DNA of 64,000 nucleotides from Pedobacter lusitanus (GTDB taxonomy: Bacteria > Bacteroidota > Bacteroidia > Sphingobacteriales > Sphingobacteriaceae), in NCBI RefSeq assembly GCF_040026395.1, contig NZ_CP157278.1, positions 4,712,001-4,776,000 of the forward strand, written 5' to 3'. A model generated the notes under the pieces. It did no database searches, was not told the origin of the DNA, and worked only from the letters and a program-made list of their open reading frames with translations. The translations under genes and the position numbers were made by a program. This document shows, one piece after another, positions 27,268 through 35,469 of this stretch; the first letter of the stretch is position 1; each line of letters starts with the position of its first letter.

Positions 27268-28458
27268 ATGTATAAAACACTGCAACCTGTTCTTAAACAG
27301 GAATTAGAACAAATAGAAAAAGACGGGTTATACAAACGGGAAAGAGTAATCATAACTCCTCAGGGAGCTGATATCAAAGTAAGTACAGGTCAGGAAGTGG
27401 TGAATTTTTGCGCCAATAACTATCTGGGATTATCTTCAGATCCCCGGGTAACTGCCGCTGCGAAAAATGCGATTGATAAATATGGTTACGGAATGTCTTC
27501 TGTCCGCTTTATCTGTGGAACTCAGGATGTACATAAAGAATTGGAACAAAAGCTTTCTGAATTTCTGGGTACTGAAGATACTATTCTTTATGCAGCAGCT
27601 TTTGATGCAAATGGTGGTGTATTTGAACCATTATTCAATGATCAGGATGCTATCATTTCTGATGAGCTGAATCATGCTTCGATCATTGATGGTGTGCGTT
27701 TGTGTAAAGCAAAACGTTTCCGCTATAAACATAGTGATATGGCAGATCTGGAAGAGCAGCTTAAAGCATCAGCAGATTGCCGTCATAGAATCATTGTCAC
27801 TGACGGTGCTTTTTCTATGGATGGAACTATTGCCCAGCTTGATAAAATATGTGATCTGGCCGATAAATATGAAGCTTTGGTGATGATTGATGAATCTCAC
27901 TGTTCTGGATTTATGGGTAAAACAGGAAGAGGAACTCATGAACATTGCGGAGTAATTGACAGAATTGATATTATCACAGGTACTTTAGGAAAAGCACTGG
28001 GTGGAGCCTCCGGAGGATTTACTGCTGGTAAAAAAGAAATTATTGACATGCTGCGTCAGCGTTCAAGACCTTATCTTTTTTCTAATACACTGGCTCCGGC
28101 AATTGCTGGTGCTTCTGTAGCGGTTCTGGATTTGTTGAATGAGAGCACTGCACTGAGAGATAAATTAGAGTACAACACACTTTATTTCCGTAAAAAAATG
28201 ACGGAAGCAGGTTTTGATATTAAAGAAGGTATTCACCCGATTGTTCCGGTTATGCTATATGATGCTAAACTTGCACAGGAATTTGCAGCAAAAATGCTGG
28301 AAGAGGGGATTTATGTGATTGGATTCTACTATCCTGTTGTTCCTCAGGGAAAAGCACGTATTCGTGTACAGCTTTCAGCTGGTCATGACCAACATCATCT
28401 GGATAAAGCAATAGCTGCTTTTATCAAAGTTGGTAAGGAACTGAAAGTGATTTCTTAA
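27268..28458 (+). CDS. kbl: Glycine C-acetyltransferase (2-amino-3-ketobutyrate CoA ligase)
   Basis: The 396-aa PLP enzyme of the alpha-oxoamine synthase family converts 2-amino-3-ketobutyrate plus CoA to glycine and acetyl-CoA in threonine breakdown. Diagnostic stretches are [49 protein letters not shown], the cofactor Asp/His region [17 protein letters not shown], and the PLP Lys in [14 protein letters not shown]. The ATG at 27268 is preferred over an upstream TTG at 27244 because the promoter -7 element ends at 27242. BioF and serine palmitoyltransferase are relatives, but the FICGTQ stretch favours Kbl. Confidence 0.92.
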   Translation: MYKTLQPVLKQELEQIEKDGLYKRERVIITPQGADIKVSTGQEVVNFCANNYLGLSSDPRVTAAAKNAIDKYGYGMSSVRFICGTQDVHKELEQKLSEFLGTEDTILYAAAFDANGGVFEPLFNDQDAIISDELNHASIIDGVRLCKAKRFRYKHSDMADLEEQLKASADCRHRIIVTDGAFSMDGTIAQLDKICDLADKYEALVMIDESHCSGFMGKTGRGTHEHCGVIDRIDIITGTLGKALGGASGGFTAGKKEIIDMLRQRSRPYLFSNTLAPAIAGASVAVLDLLNESTALRDKLEYNTLYFRKKMTEAGFDIKEGIHPIVPVMLYDAKLAQEFAAKMLEEGIYVIGFYYPVVPQGKARIRVQLSAGHDQHHLDKAIAAFIKVGKELKVIS

Positions 28459-28480
28459 AATATTCTGCAAATATTATCGG

Positions 28481-28521
28481 GAAGCCGCCTTTCTTATTGT
28501 AGAATGGCGGCTTCTTGTTTT
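28481..28521 (+). terminator. Terminator after kbl
   Basis: GAAGCCGCC (28481-28489) pairs with GGCGGCTTC (28506-28514), followed by TTGTTTT. Confidence 0.8.
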
Positions 28522-28587
28522 AACGTCAAAAATCCTTCCTTTCTATGCGGCGATTTACCGGTTATTCAGATATTAATGAAATAGCTG

Positions 28588-28595
28588 TATATTTG
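28588..28595 (+). promoter_or_regulatory. -7 promoter element of pheS (possibly leaderless mRNA)
   Basis: TATATTTG matches TAnnTTTG. Only five bases separate it from the pheS ATG, so transcription would begin at or very near the start codon. Confidence 0.5.
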
Positions 28596-28600
28596 ACCTC

Positions 28601-29638
28601 ATGTTGCAAGCCAAAATCACAGAATATACTACAGAAATAAATGCGTTTTCTACAGAAAATGCAGACGAATTAGAGCAGTTCAGAATAAAATTCCTTGGAA
28701 CAAAGGGAATTATCAAAGATATTTTTGATGAATTTAAAGCAGTGTCTCCTGAAGAAAAGAGAACATTGGGAAAAGTACTGAATGAGTTTAAACAACTTGC
28801 TGAAGCAAAATATCAGCTGCTAAAAGAGCAGGATACTGCTGATATAACCAGAAAAGATGCTGGTTTGGATTTAACACTTCCGGGCGCTGGTTTTGAAGTG
28901 GGATCACGTCATCCACTGGCTTTGGTAAGAAGAGAAATCGTCGATATTTTTAGTAAACTGGGATTTGTTGTAGCTGAGGGACCTGAAATTGAAGATGACT
29001 GGCATAACTTTTCTGCGCTGAATTTCCCTGAGGAACATCCGGCAAGAGATATGCAGGATACGTTTTTCATCAGAAAAGGTGGAGAAAATGGTGATATAGC
29101 CCTGAGAACACATACTTCTTCGGTACAGGTGAGAATGATGGAAGCAGGTCAGCCTCCTTTCAGAGCGCTGATGCCAGGACGTGTTTATCGTAATGAGGCT
29201 ATTTCTGCCAGAGCACATTGTTTCTTTCACCAGGTAGAGGGTTTATATGTAGATGAAAATGTATCGTTCGCAGATCTGAAACAGACTTTGTTTTATTTTG
29301 TACAGGAACTATATGGTGAAGGTACTAAAGTACGTTTCCGTCCTTCTTATTTTCCTTTTACAGAACCTTCTGCAGAAATGGATATTTCCTGTACAATCTG
29401 TAAAGGTGCTGGCTGTCAGTTGTGTAAATACAGCGGGTGGGTAGAAATACTAGGCTGCGGTATGGTAGATCCTAATGTCCTTGAAAACTGTGGTATAGAC
29501 AGTAAAAAATATAGTGGGTTTGCATTTGGAATGGGTATCGAACGTATTGCAAACCTGAAATATGAAATCAAAGACTTACGTTTGTTTTCTGAAAACGATC
29601 AGCGTTTCCTGAAACAATTCAAAACATCTCTGATTTAA
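28601..29638 (+). CDS. pheS: Phenylalanyl-tRNA synthetase alpha subunit
   Basis: The 345-aa class II synthetase subunit begins with a coiled-coil tRNA-binding arm (about residues 1-85). Motif 2 is in PGRVYRNEAISARAHCFFHQVEG and motif 3 in GFAFGMGIERIANLKYEI. The catalytic region reads RTHTSSVQVRMMEA and FPFTEPSAEMDI. A CTICKGAGCQLCKYSGW cysteine cluster is an insertion seen in this subfamily. The partner pheT is not adjacent, which is normal in this phylum. The mRNA may be leaderless. Confidence 0.97.
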   Translation: MLQAKITEYTTEINAFSTENADELEQFRIKFLGTKGIIKDIFDEFKAVSPEEKRTLGKVLNEFKQLAEAKYQLLKEQDTADITRKDAGLDLTLPGAGFEVGSRHPLALVRREIVDIFSKLGFVVAEGPEIEDDWHNFSALNFPEEHPARDMQDTFFIRKGGENGDIALRTHTSSVQVRMMEAGQPPFRALMPGRVYRNEAISARAHCFFHQVEGLYVDENVSFADLKQTLFYFVQELYGEGTKVRFRPSYFPFTEPSAEMDISCTICKGAGCQLCKYSGWVEILGCGMVDPNVLENCGIDSKKYSGFAFGMGIERIANLKYEIKDLRLFSENDQRFLKQFKTSLI

Positions 29639-29656
29639 TCGGCTTTATTTAATCAT

Positions 29657-30082
29657 ATGGGAAAAATTGCAGGGTTTATTTTGGCGCTTTTTTTATTTTC
29701 TGCATGTGGAAAACAAACCAATCAGGTACCCAATGTAGGGGTAAACCTGAATGGTTTTTTTACACCGGCACAATTATCGGAACTCAAAGCGAAAGGAGCA
29801 ATTTTTATAGATGGTTATGGTGTTGCAGGTATAGTCATTGCCTATAATGTAGATCCCAGCGGCGCAGGGTTTTCTTATAAAGCCTTTGATCGCTGCAGTA
29901 CTGTAAATCCGGAAAACAGATGTGCCGTGACTTTAGAGAACGCTTATACCTTAGATGACCCGTGTTCAGGAGCCAAGTTTTCTCTTTTAGATGGTACGCC
30001 TACTAAAGCGCCTGCAAAAATAGCCTTGAAGCAATACAGTATATCCATTTCAGCAAATAATAATTACCGTGTAACTAATTGA
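29657..30082 (+). CDS. Rieske-like lipoprotein without cluster ligands
   Basis: The 141-aa protein has a lipobox (FILALFLFSACGK). Its C-terminal half matches the Rieske fold layout: AFDRCSTVNPENRCAVTL in the position of the first ligand loop and DPCSGAKFSLLDGTPTKAPAKIALKQY like the C-x-x-H-G-x-x-F...G...GPA..PL..Y stretch. The His ligands of a [2Fe-2S] Rieske centre are not present, so a cluster is unlikely. Its stop codon shares one base with the ATG of the TetR gene downstream. Confidence 0.65.
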   Translation: MGKIAGFILALFLFSACGKQTNQVPNVGVNLNGFFTPAQLSELKAKGAIFIDGYGVAGIVIAYNVDPSGAGFSYKAFDRCSTVNPENRCAVTLENAYTLDDPCSGAKFSLLDGTPTKAPAKIALKQYSISISANNNYRVTN

Positions 30083-30657
30083 TGGAACCAGAAAAAATTA
30101 AAGAGAGCATCATTAGAGCTGCCAAAGAATTATTCAGAAAGTATGGTTATCACAAAACCAGTGTAAACGAGATTGCAAAAAAGGCGAGAATAGCCAAAGC
30201 AACTATTTATAAATATTTTGAAAGTAAAGAACAGGTGCTGGATGCCATTCTGATGGATTATCTTGATCTGAATCTGCATGAAATATTAAAAAATAAAGCT
30301 CAGTTTACAGACGAAGAAGAACATTTGAAGGCATTGGTTATGAAAACCTGCAGACTCACCTATACCGTTTGCAACGAATTTATAGGTTGGGATTTTGTCA
30401 GGGAAAATGCCAATTCCCAGGAATTTCTAAAGCACCTTTCTGATCAGCTGGAATCTCTTTTGCTTTCAGCCTATCTTGGATTGGACCATTTTAAAAATAA
30501 CCCTTCCAGAAGAGAAGGACTGGCTTTTTTGTTAAAAGCCAGTAAGAGTATTGTCTTTTCTTTCGCTTTTACCTCTGTAAGCGATTCTGATGTACGTAAG
30601 AATTTTGTGAGTTTCCAGAAGGAGATGCTGCCATTTTTAGTAAAGGCTGCACTCTAG
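30082..30657 (+). CDS. TetR/AcrR-family regulator
   Basis: The 191-aa protein has a TetR helix-turn-helix (ESIIRAAKELFRKYGYHKTSVNEIAKKARIAKATIYKYFESKEQVLDAIL) and a helical ligand domain. Its ATG at 30082 overlaps the stop of the Rieske-like gene by one base (TGATG), so the two are translationally coupled. An inverted repeat lies about 50 bp past its stop (30708-30735). The effector is unknown. Confidence 0.92.
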   Translation: MEPEKIKESIIRAAKELFRKYGYHKTSVNEIAKKARIAKATIYKYFESKEQVLDAILMDYLDLNLHEILKNKAQFTDEEEHLKALVMKTCRLTYTVCNEFIGWDFVRENANSQEFLKHLSDQLESLLLSAYLGLDHFKNNPSRREGLAFLLKASKSIVFSFAFTSVSDSDVRKNFVSFQKEMLPFLVKAAL

Positions 30658-30707
30658 AATCTTCCGGAGTTAAGAATCCAATGTTCACAATTTGTTAATA
30701 CCAAGTG

Positions 30708-30735
30708 TATATACCAATTTGGTTTTCGGTATATA
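30708..30735. repeat. Inverted repeat TATATACC...GGTATATA
   Basis: TATATACC (30708-30715) and GGTATATA (30728-30735) are perfect reverse complements with a 12-base spacer. It may be a regulator binding site or an AT-rich hairpin after the TetR gene. Confidence 0.45.
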
Positions 30736-30768
30736 ATCATCTATATTTACTTTGTAACATCATTTACA

Positions 30769-30885
30769 ATGAGCAAAGAGGTATTAGAGATTTCGATATT
30801 GGTAGATGAGAAGTTCGATGTCAGCTTTAATCTTAGTGAAGGCCTTTTTGGTTTGATATTAAAGGTTTTTGGGGTTAGGGGCTGA
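30769..30885 (+). CDS. Possible small protein (38 aa)
   Basis: An ATG at 30769 opens a 38-codon frame (begins MSKEVLEISILVDEKFDV) in the 372-bp gap 30658-31029. A TTTG lies about 15 bp ahead. Composition is mixed rather than accidental-looking, but there is no terminator, no recognised family and no strong ribosome-binding site. The rest of the gap holds only the inverted repeat and the rlmD promoter. Confidence 0.3.
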   Translation: MSKEVLEISILVDEKFDVSFNLSEGLFGLILKVFGVRG

Positions 30886-31014
30886 CGGGGAAATTTCTTA
30901 AGGATGGTTGTGATTTATACGCCCAGAGAGATTTCTATGCCCAAATTATTCGTTTAAATTCTATCATCTTATTTCCGGGAGCTAAAAAAAATAGGAACTG
31001 TTAAATACAAGTTT

Positions 31015-31022
31015 TAGCTTTG
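31015..31022 (+). promoter_or_regulatory. -7 promoter element of rlmD (possibly leaderless mRNA)
   Basis: TAGCTTTG matches TAnnTTTG, with seven bases between it and the rlmD ATG at 31030, so the transcript start would coincide with the start codon. Confidence 0.5.
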
Positions 31023-31029
31023 CAGCAGA

Positions 31030-32445
31030 ATGAGTAGAAATAGAAAAGCCGGAACGGTCACAATCCTGCCCGAGTTAAGTATTATTGACATTGCTGAAGA
31101 AGGCAAAGGAGTAGCCAAAGCTGATGAATTAGTCGTGTTTGTGGATAAAGCCGTACCAGGCGATATCGTTGATGTCAGAATTGTAAAAAAGAAAAAGAAT
31201 TTTGCAGAAGCAGTAATTGAAAAACTGCACACAGCTTCAGATTTACGTACAGATCCTTTTTGTGAACATTTTGGCACTTGTGGTGGCTGTAAATGGCAGC
31301 ATATGCAATATGATGCTCAGTTACACTTTAAACAAAAAAATGTTGAAGCAGCTTTACAGCGTCTGGCTAAAGTCGATACTTCGTCAATGGAGCCTATTTT
31401 AGGTTCTGCTGAAAATAAATATTACCGCAATAAGCTTGAGTATACTTTTTCTAACAAAAGATGGCTGAATTCTACTGATATGACTGATCGTGAAGATCTG
31501 GAGATGAATGCTCTGGGTTTCCATGTGCCGTTGCGTTTTGATAAAATTCTTGATATTCAGCATTGCTATCTGCAGGCAGAACCATCAAATACTTTAAGAA
31601 ATGAAGTAAGGGCTTATGCACTTCAAAACGGATTAAGTTTTTACGACCTCCGTAATCATGAAGGAAGCCTGAGAAACTTAATTATCCGTACATCTTCGAC
31701 CGGAGAAGTTATGGTGGTAGTGGTTTTTGCCTACGCCGATCAGGATCAGGTTGATGGTTTAATGGAGCACTTAAAGAATAATTTTCCTGAAATAACGTCA
31801 TTACTATATATACTGAATCAGAAAAAGAACGACACTATATTTGATCAGGATGTAATTACTTATGCTGGAAGAGATTATATTTTTGAAGAGATGAATGGTC
31901 TTAAATTTAAGATCGGAGCAAAATCATTCTATCAGACCAATTCTTTACAGGCGCATGAACTGTATAAGATTACCAAAGAATTTGCAGGTTTTAAAGGTGA
32001 CGAACTGGTGTATGACTTGTATACGGGTGCCGGAACAATTGCAAACTTTGTTGCTGGTAGTGTAAAACAGGTAATCGGGGTAGAATATGTACCTACGGCT
32101 ATAGAAGACGCAAAATTCAACTCCCAGCTTAACGGGATTGAGAATACAGTTTTCTATGCGGGTGATATGAAAGATATTCTGACAACTGATTTTATCACTG
32201 CACATGGTAAGCCGGATGTTGTGATCACTGATCCGCCACGTGCAGGAATGCACACTGATGTAGTAGAAAGACTTCTGGAAATGGAAGCAGAGAAAATTGT
32301 TTATGTGAGCTGTAATGCTGCTACACAGGCAAGAGATCTGGCTTTACTGAAAGAAAAATATGAAATAAGCCGTATCAGACCTGTTGATATGTTTCCGCAT
32401 ACACAGCACGTGGAAAACGTTGTCTTATTAAATCTGATCAAATAA
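31030..32445 (+). CDS. rlmD: 23S rRNA (uracil-5-)-methyltransferase, RlmD/RumA type
   Basis: The 471-aa enzyme has an N-terminal TRAM domain (LSIIDIAEEGKGVAKADELVVFVDKAVPGD) and iron-sulfur cysteines (CEHFGTCGGCKWQHM). The SAM-dependent methyltransferase domain shows ELVYDLYTGAGTIANFVA, the TDPPRAGMH motif, and the catalytic Cys in VYVSCNAATQARDL. It methylates a conserved uridine of 23S rRNA. The exact target among RlmC/RlmD/RlmCD cannot be fixed from sequence alone. A hypothetical gene follows after 8 bp. Confidence 0.92.
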   Translation: MSRNRKAGTVTILPELSIIDIAEEGKGVAKADELVVFVDKAVPGDIVDVRIVKKKKNFAEAVIEKLHTASDLRTDPFCEHFGTCGGCKWQHMQYDAQLHFKQKNVEAALQRLAKVDTSSMEPILGSAENKYYRNKLEYTFSNKRWLNSTDMTDREDLEMNALGFHVPLRFDKILDIQHCYLQAEPSNTLRNEVRAYALQNGLSFYDLRNHEGSLRNLIIRTSSTGEVMVVVVFAYADQDQVDGLMEHLKNNFPEITSLLYILNQKKNDTIFDQDVITYAGRDYIFEEMNGLKFKIGAKSFYQTNSLQAHELYKITKEFAGFKGDELVYDLYTGAGTIANFVAGSVKQVIGVEYVPTAIEDAKFNSQLNGIENTVFYAGDMKDILTTDFITAHGKPDVVITDPPRAGMHTDVVERLLEMEAEKIVYVSCNAATQARDLALLKEKYEISRIRPVDMFPHTQHVENVVLLNLIK

Positions 32446-32453
32446 ATTATATA

Positions 32454-32852
32454 ATGGATATAGAAGAGTTATTGCCTCAGCAGCCTGAAGAAGGGAAAAG
32501 TGAAAAAAAGGTTAGCCCTTTGGTTAGCCTGGAAAAAGACCTGGAACTTTATGCTGAGTCTATTAGAGAGATTGCATTGGAGATTATTGCTGAAGGGGTA
32601 TCTCTGAATCCGATATTTGTTGCTCACCAGCATACGGTGTCAATAGGAGAAATGATCTTGAATAAAGAAGAACTGAATACCAACTGGACTATTCAGGCTT
32701 CAATGGTTGAAGAGTTTATAGAAAAGGGAATTATCAAACCTGAGCTGAAAGAACTTTTTCTGAAAAACTATAAAAACCCGGAAGATTATATGTGCGTGTT
32801 TGTCATTGTTCCTGAAGGCGCTAATTTTATTTTCTATCCTTACAAAAAGTAA
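32454..32852 (+). CDS. Conserved hypothetical cytoplasmic protein
   Basis: The 132-aa acidic protein has no signal peptide or membrane segment. Its middle is strongly helical (LEKDLELYAESIREIALEIIAEG) and it ends in a hydrophobic, aromatic strand (MCVFVIVPEGANFIFYPYKK). I do not recognise the family. It lies 8 bp after rlmD, so it is probably in that operon, and a terminator follows. Confidence 0.8.
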   Translation: MDIEELLPQQPEEGKSEKKVSPLVSLEKDLELYAESIREIALEIIAEGVSLNPIFVAHQHTVSIGEMILNKEELNTNWTIQASMVEEFIEKGIIKPELKELFLKNYKNPEDYMCVFVIVPEGANFIFYPYKK

Positions 32853-32857
32853 ATATA

Positions 32858-32891
32858 AAACCCCTAACCAATGGCAATAGGTTAGGGGTTT
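32858..32891. terminator. Bidirectional terminator
   Basis: AAACCCCTAACC (32858-32869) pairs with GGTTAGGGGTTT (32880-32891) between convergent genes, with T/A-rich flanks on both sides. Confidence 0.8.
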
Positions 32892-32915
32892 AATTTAAAA
32901 CTCAATTACTTTGTA

Positions 32916-33623
32916 TTAGTCAGCCTTACTTACACTTCCACTTCTGGAAGAGTTATTTTTCAAACTTGCAGCTCCTTTATAACGAATACTGCCCCCACTG
33001 CTGGAAGTTGTCTCTAATCCTTTTGCTACATTGATTTTGATATCTGCGCCTGAGCTTGCAGTAGCATTTGCATAATCACTGGTCACATCGAAAGCTTTTA
33101 CAGTACTACCGGAGCTTGATTTTACATCCATATTGGCTGTTGTCCCGTTCAGGTTCGCATTAGCACCACTGCTTGTTTTTACCTGAAGGTCTTTACAGGA
33201 AATGCTGGCTGTCAGATTCGCTCCCGAAGAAACTTTGATATCCAGTGCATCTGTTTTTAAAGTGTTTTCGGTTTTTAAGTTACTACCACTGCTCGCAGCA
33301 ATTCTGTTCAGCTTCTTGTAGGTAATATACACTTTGGCACTTTTGTTTTTCCACCTGGAGTTAGTGTCTTCTTTCCAGCTCACTTTTACGTCTCCTCCTG
33401 AATTTTCGACTACGACTTCATTGATCAGATCGTTATTAGCAACGATTTTTGCAGATTCAGAATTTCCCTGAGTGATAAACAGATCGATGCCTGCATGTAC
33501 ATTCACTCCTGAAACATTATTTAGTGATATAGTTTTAGTTCCCTGAGCTTTTACCTGAACGCTACCGAAGGCAGCTGTGATTAATAAAAGCAGTGTTGGT
33601 CTGAGTAAAAAAATAGACTTCAT
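32916..33623 (-). CDS. Secreted DUF2807 (head GIN domain) protein
   Basis: The 235-aa protein has a signal peptide (LLLLITAAFGSVQVKAQG) and a DUF2807 domain. The domain opens with FITQGNSESAKIVANNDLINEVVVE and continues with repeated S-S-G turns (AASSGSNLKTENT, VSSGANLTAS, SSSGSTVKAF, SSGADIKIN, TTSSSGGSIRY) at roughly 20-residue spacing, as expected for a beta-helix. Function is unknown; such proteins are exported and may sit at the cell surface. It is monocistronic between convergent and divergent neighbours. Confidence 0.88.
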   Translation of the reverse strand: MKSIFLLRPTLLLLITAAFGSVQVKAQGTKTISLNNVSGVNVHAGIDLFITQGNSESAKIVANNDLINEVVVENSGGDVKVSWKEDTNSRWKNKSAKVYITYKKLNRIAASSGSNLKTENTLKTDALDIKVSSGANLTASISCKDLQVKTSSGANANLNGTTANMDVKSSSGSTVKAFDVTSDYANATASSGADIKINVAKGLETTSSSGGSIRYKGAASLKNNSSRSGSVSKAD

Positions 33624-33759
33624 ATGAATGGTTTGATTGGTTTATATAAATTAGACGCACAGACTACGTAAACGTTGCAATATTTTGAAATTATTTTTCT
33701 GATATTTGGTTGAGCTAAAATAATCCTTCTTTTTATCCCTTAAAACAATTATAATTTAG

Positions 33760-34269
33760 ATGGCCGATTCACAATTACTTATTCTAGATAAAAAACAAAT
33801 CCAGCAAAAAATCAACCGTATGGCTTATCAGATACTGGAAGATAATTTAAATGAGAAGGAGATTGTATTGGCAGGTATCTGGGATAGAGGATATAAGCTG
33901 GCATTGAGATTAAAAAAAGTTTTACAGGAAATATCCGGCCTTACGGTTACCATGCTTAAAATTGAGCTGGAAAAAGAAAATAGCTGTCTGGCTGCTTCTA
34001 CAGACCTGGAACCTGTTAAAGTAAAGAATAAAGTGATCATTCTGGTTGATGATGTATTAAACAGTGGTAAAACATTAGCCTATGGTTTTGGTGTTTTCCT
34101 GAATACACCGCATAAAAAAATCCGCACAGTTGTACTGGTAGACAGAAGCCATAAAATATATCCCGTGGCAACTGATTTTGTAGGTCTGCAGATGGCTACG
34201 GTTCTTAAAGAACATGTAGACGTAGTACTTGATGTAGAAGGACAGGAGGATGGTGTCTATTTAAGCTAA
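33760..34269 (+). CDS. Phosphoribosyltransferase, PyrR-like
   Basis: The 169-aa protein has a type I PRTase fold with the PRPP motif VIILVDDVLNSGKTLAYG and an N-terminal flap region (IVLAGIWDRGYKLALRL). The general look and length match PyrR, the uracil PRTase/attenuation protein. However, the PRPP loop has LNSGKT instead of LYTGRT, and no pyr operon is adjacent. A generic phosphoribosyltransferase is therefore the safer call. The gene is 1 bp from a membrane glycosyltransferase-like gene. Confidence 0.8.
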   Translation: MADSQLLILDKKQIQQKINRMAYQILEDNLNEKEIVLAGIWDRGYKLALRLKKVLQEISGLTVTMLKIELEKENSCLAASTDLEPVKVKNKVIILVDDVLNSGKTLAYGFGVFLNTPHKKIRTVVLVDRSHKIYPVATDFVGLQMATVLKEHVDVVLDVEGQEDGVYLS

Positions 34270-34270
34270 T

Positions 34271-35320
34271 ATGCTTATAATCACATTTATATATGTAATT
34301 CTTGTTTTCCTGGTTCTCCGATTTTCCGTCACGGTTTTTAATTTTCTGTCCAATCCTAAACTTGGAGTTTATGGCAGACGTTTTAATGACCGGGTTTCAG
34401 TACTTATTGAAGCAACACCTGATACGACAGATTTACTGGAGCTGTTAAAAACTATTAAAGAACAGGATTATCAGGATATAGAAGTGATCATTCAACTGCA
34501 TAAAGATGCCGGACAACCTATTGATCTGCTCGCTTTTTGTGCAGAAGATCAACGGTTCAGACTTAGGAAACAAAGAAGCGGCGCAGCCGAAGATGAAGCA
34601 ACCGGAGCTTACTTTTTATTTTTGGGTACACACACTGTAATCCGTAATGGATTAATCAATAGCTTGATTTACAGGACAAAAGTGTTTAATCTAACCTTGC
34701 TTAATATTATTCCTACCCAGGCAATCAGTGGACTATATAATCATTGTCTTCTTCCGCTGAATAATTTTGTATTGCTTAATTTAATCCCGCTCAGATTGGT
34801 CCGTCTGTTTTCCAGCCCTGCATTTTCTGCAGGAACAAATCAATGTATGTTTTTTGATGCTGGAGTTTATAAAAAATATGAATGGCACCGCAGACTGAAA
34901 GGTGAAATACCTGAAGCTCTTGAGATTGTTAAGGCGGTTAAACAGGAGAATTTAAAAGCTGAGACTCTGGTTGGTCATGACCTGATATACAGTTATGTAA
35001 GTGAAAATCAGGGGAGTCTGATTCAAAAGACAGGGCAGCGCTTGTTAAGGATTTTTGGAAATAATATTTTTGTCGCTACTCTTTATCTTCTTCTGGTGGC
35101 AGGGGGACCATTACTGATCCTCACTGATTATGATTACAGGTTACTTATCCTTCCTGCCGGACTTATCTTTTTAAGCAGGATAATGATTTCTTTCTTATCC
35201 GGACAAAATCCATTATGGAATGTTTTACTTCATCCGGTACAAATGATTTTCCTGGTTCTCTCTTTATCTCAGGCAATTTTTGCCAGAATCTTCCAGAGGG
35301 TATCTAAGCAAAAACGATAA
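34271..35320 (+). CDS. GT2-like membrane protein with altered active site
   Basis: The 349-aa protein has one N-terminal membrane helix, a GT2-like cytoplasmic domain (VSVLIEATPDTTDLLELLKTIKEQDYQDIEVIIQLH) and three C-terminal hydrophobic segments (FVATLYLLLVAGGPLLIL; LLILPAGLIFLSRIMISFL; PVQMIFLVLSLSQAI). Where GT2 enzymes have a DXD after a hydrophobic strand, this protein has YFLFLGTHTVIRNGLI, so the metal-binding aspartates are missing. It resembles a degenerate glycosyltransferase, perhaps non-catalytic. It follows the PRTase by one base and is likely co-transcribed. Confidence 0.6.
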   Translation: MLIITFIYVILVFLVLRFSVTVFNFLSNPKLGVYGRRFNDRVSVLIEATPDTTDLLELLKTIKEQDYQDIEVIIQLHKDAGQPIDLLAFCAEDQRFRLRKQRSGAAEDEATGAYFLFLGTHTVIRNGLINSLIYRTKVFNLTLLNIIPTQAISGLYNHCLLPLNNFVLLNLIPLRLVRLFSSPAFSAGTNQCMFFDAGVYKKYEWHRRLKGEIPEALEIVKAVKQENLKAETLVGHDLIYSYVSENQGSLIQKTGQRLLRIFGNNIFVATLYLLLVAGGPLLILTDYDYRLLILPAGLIFLSRIMISFLSGQNPLWNVLLHPVQMIFLVLSLSQAIFARIFQRVSKQKR

Positions 35321-35393
35321 ATGTCTGCCCGATAAATGTCTGTTTCTCTGAGATTGGAAGCAATAAGAGTTATTGATATGAAAACTTTTTGCG

Positions 35394-35401
35394 TAATTTT
35401 G
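35394..35401 (+). promoter_or_regulatory. Promoter of ispH
   Basis: TAATTTTG (35394-35401) matches TAnnTTTG, with a TTG at 35373-35375 in the -33 position (18-base spacer). It lies 68 bp ahead of the ATG at 35470. Confidence 0.55.
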
Positions 35402-35469
35402 CAGTATCAATGAATAAGTCCGGATTTTACACCTGGCTGATGTTTAGATAATCATTGAAAATAGAACAT

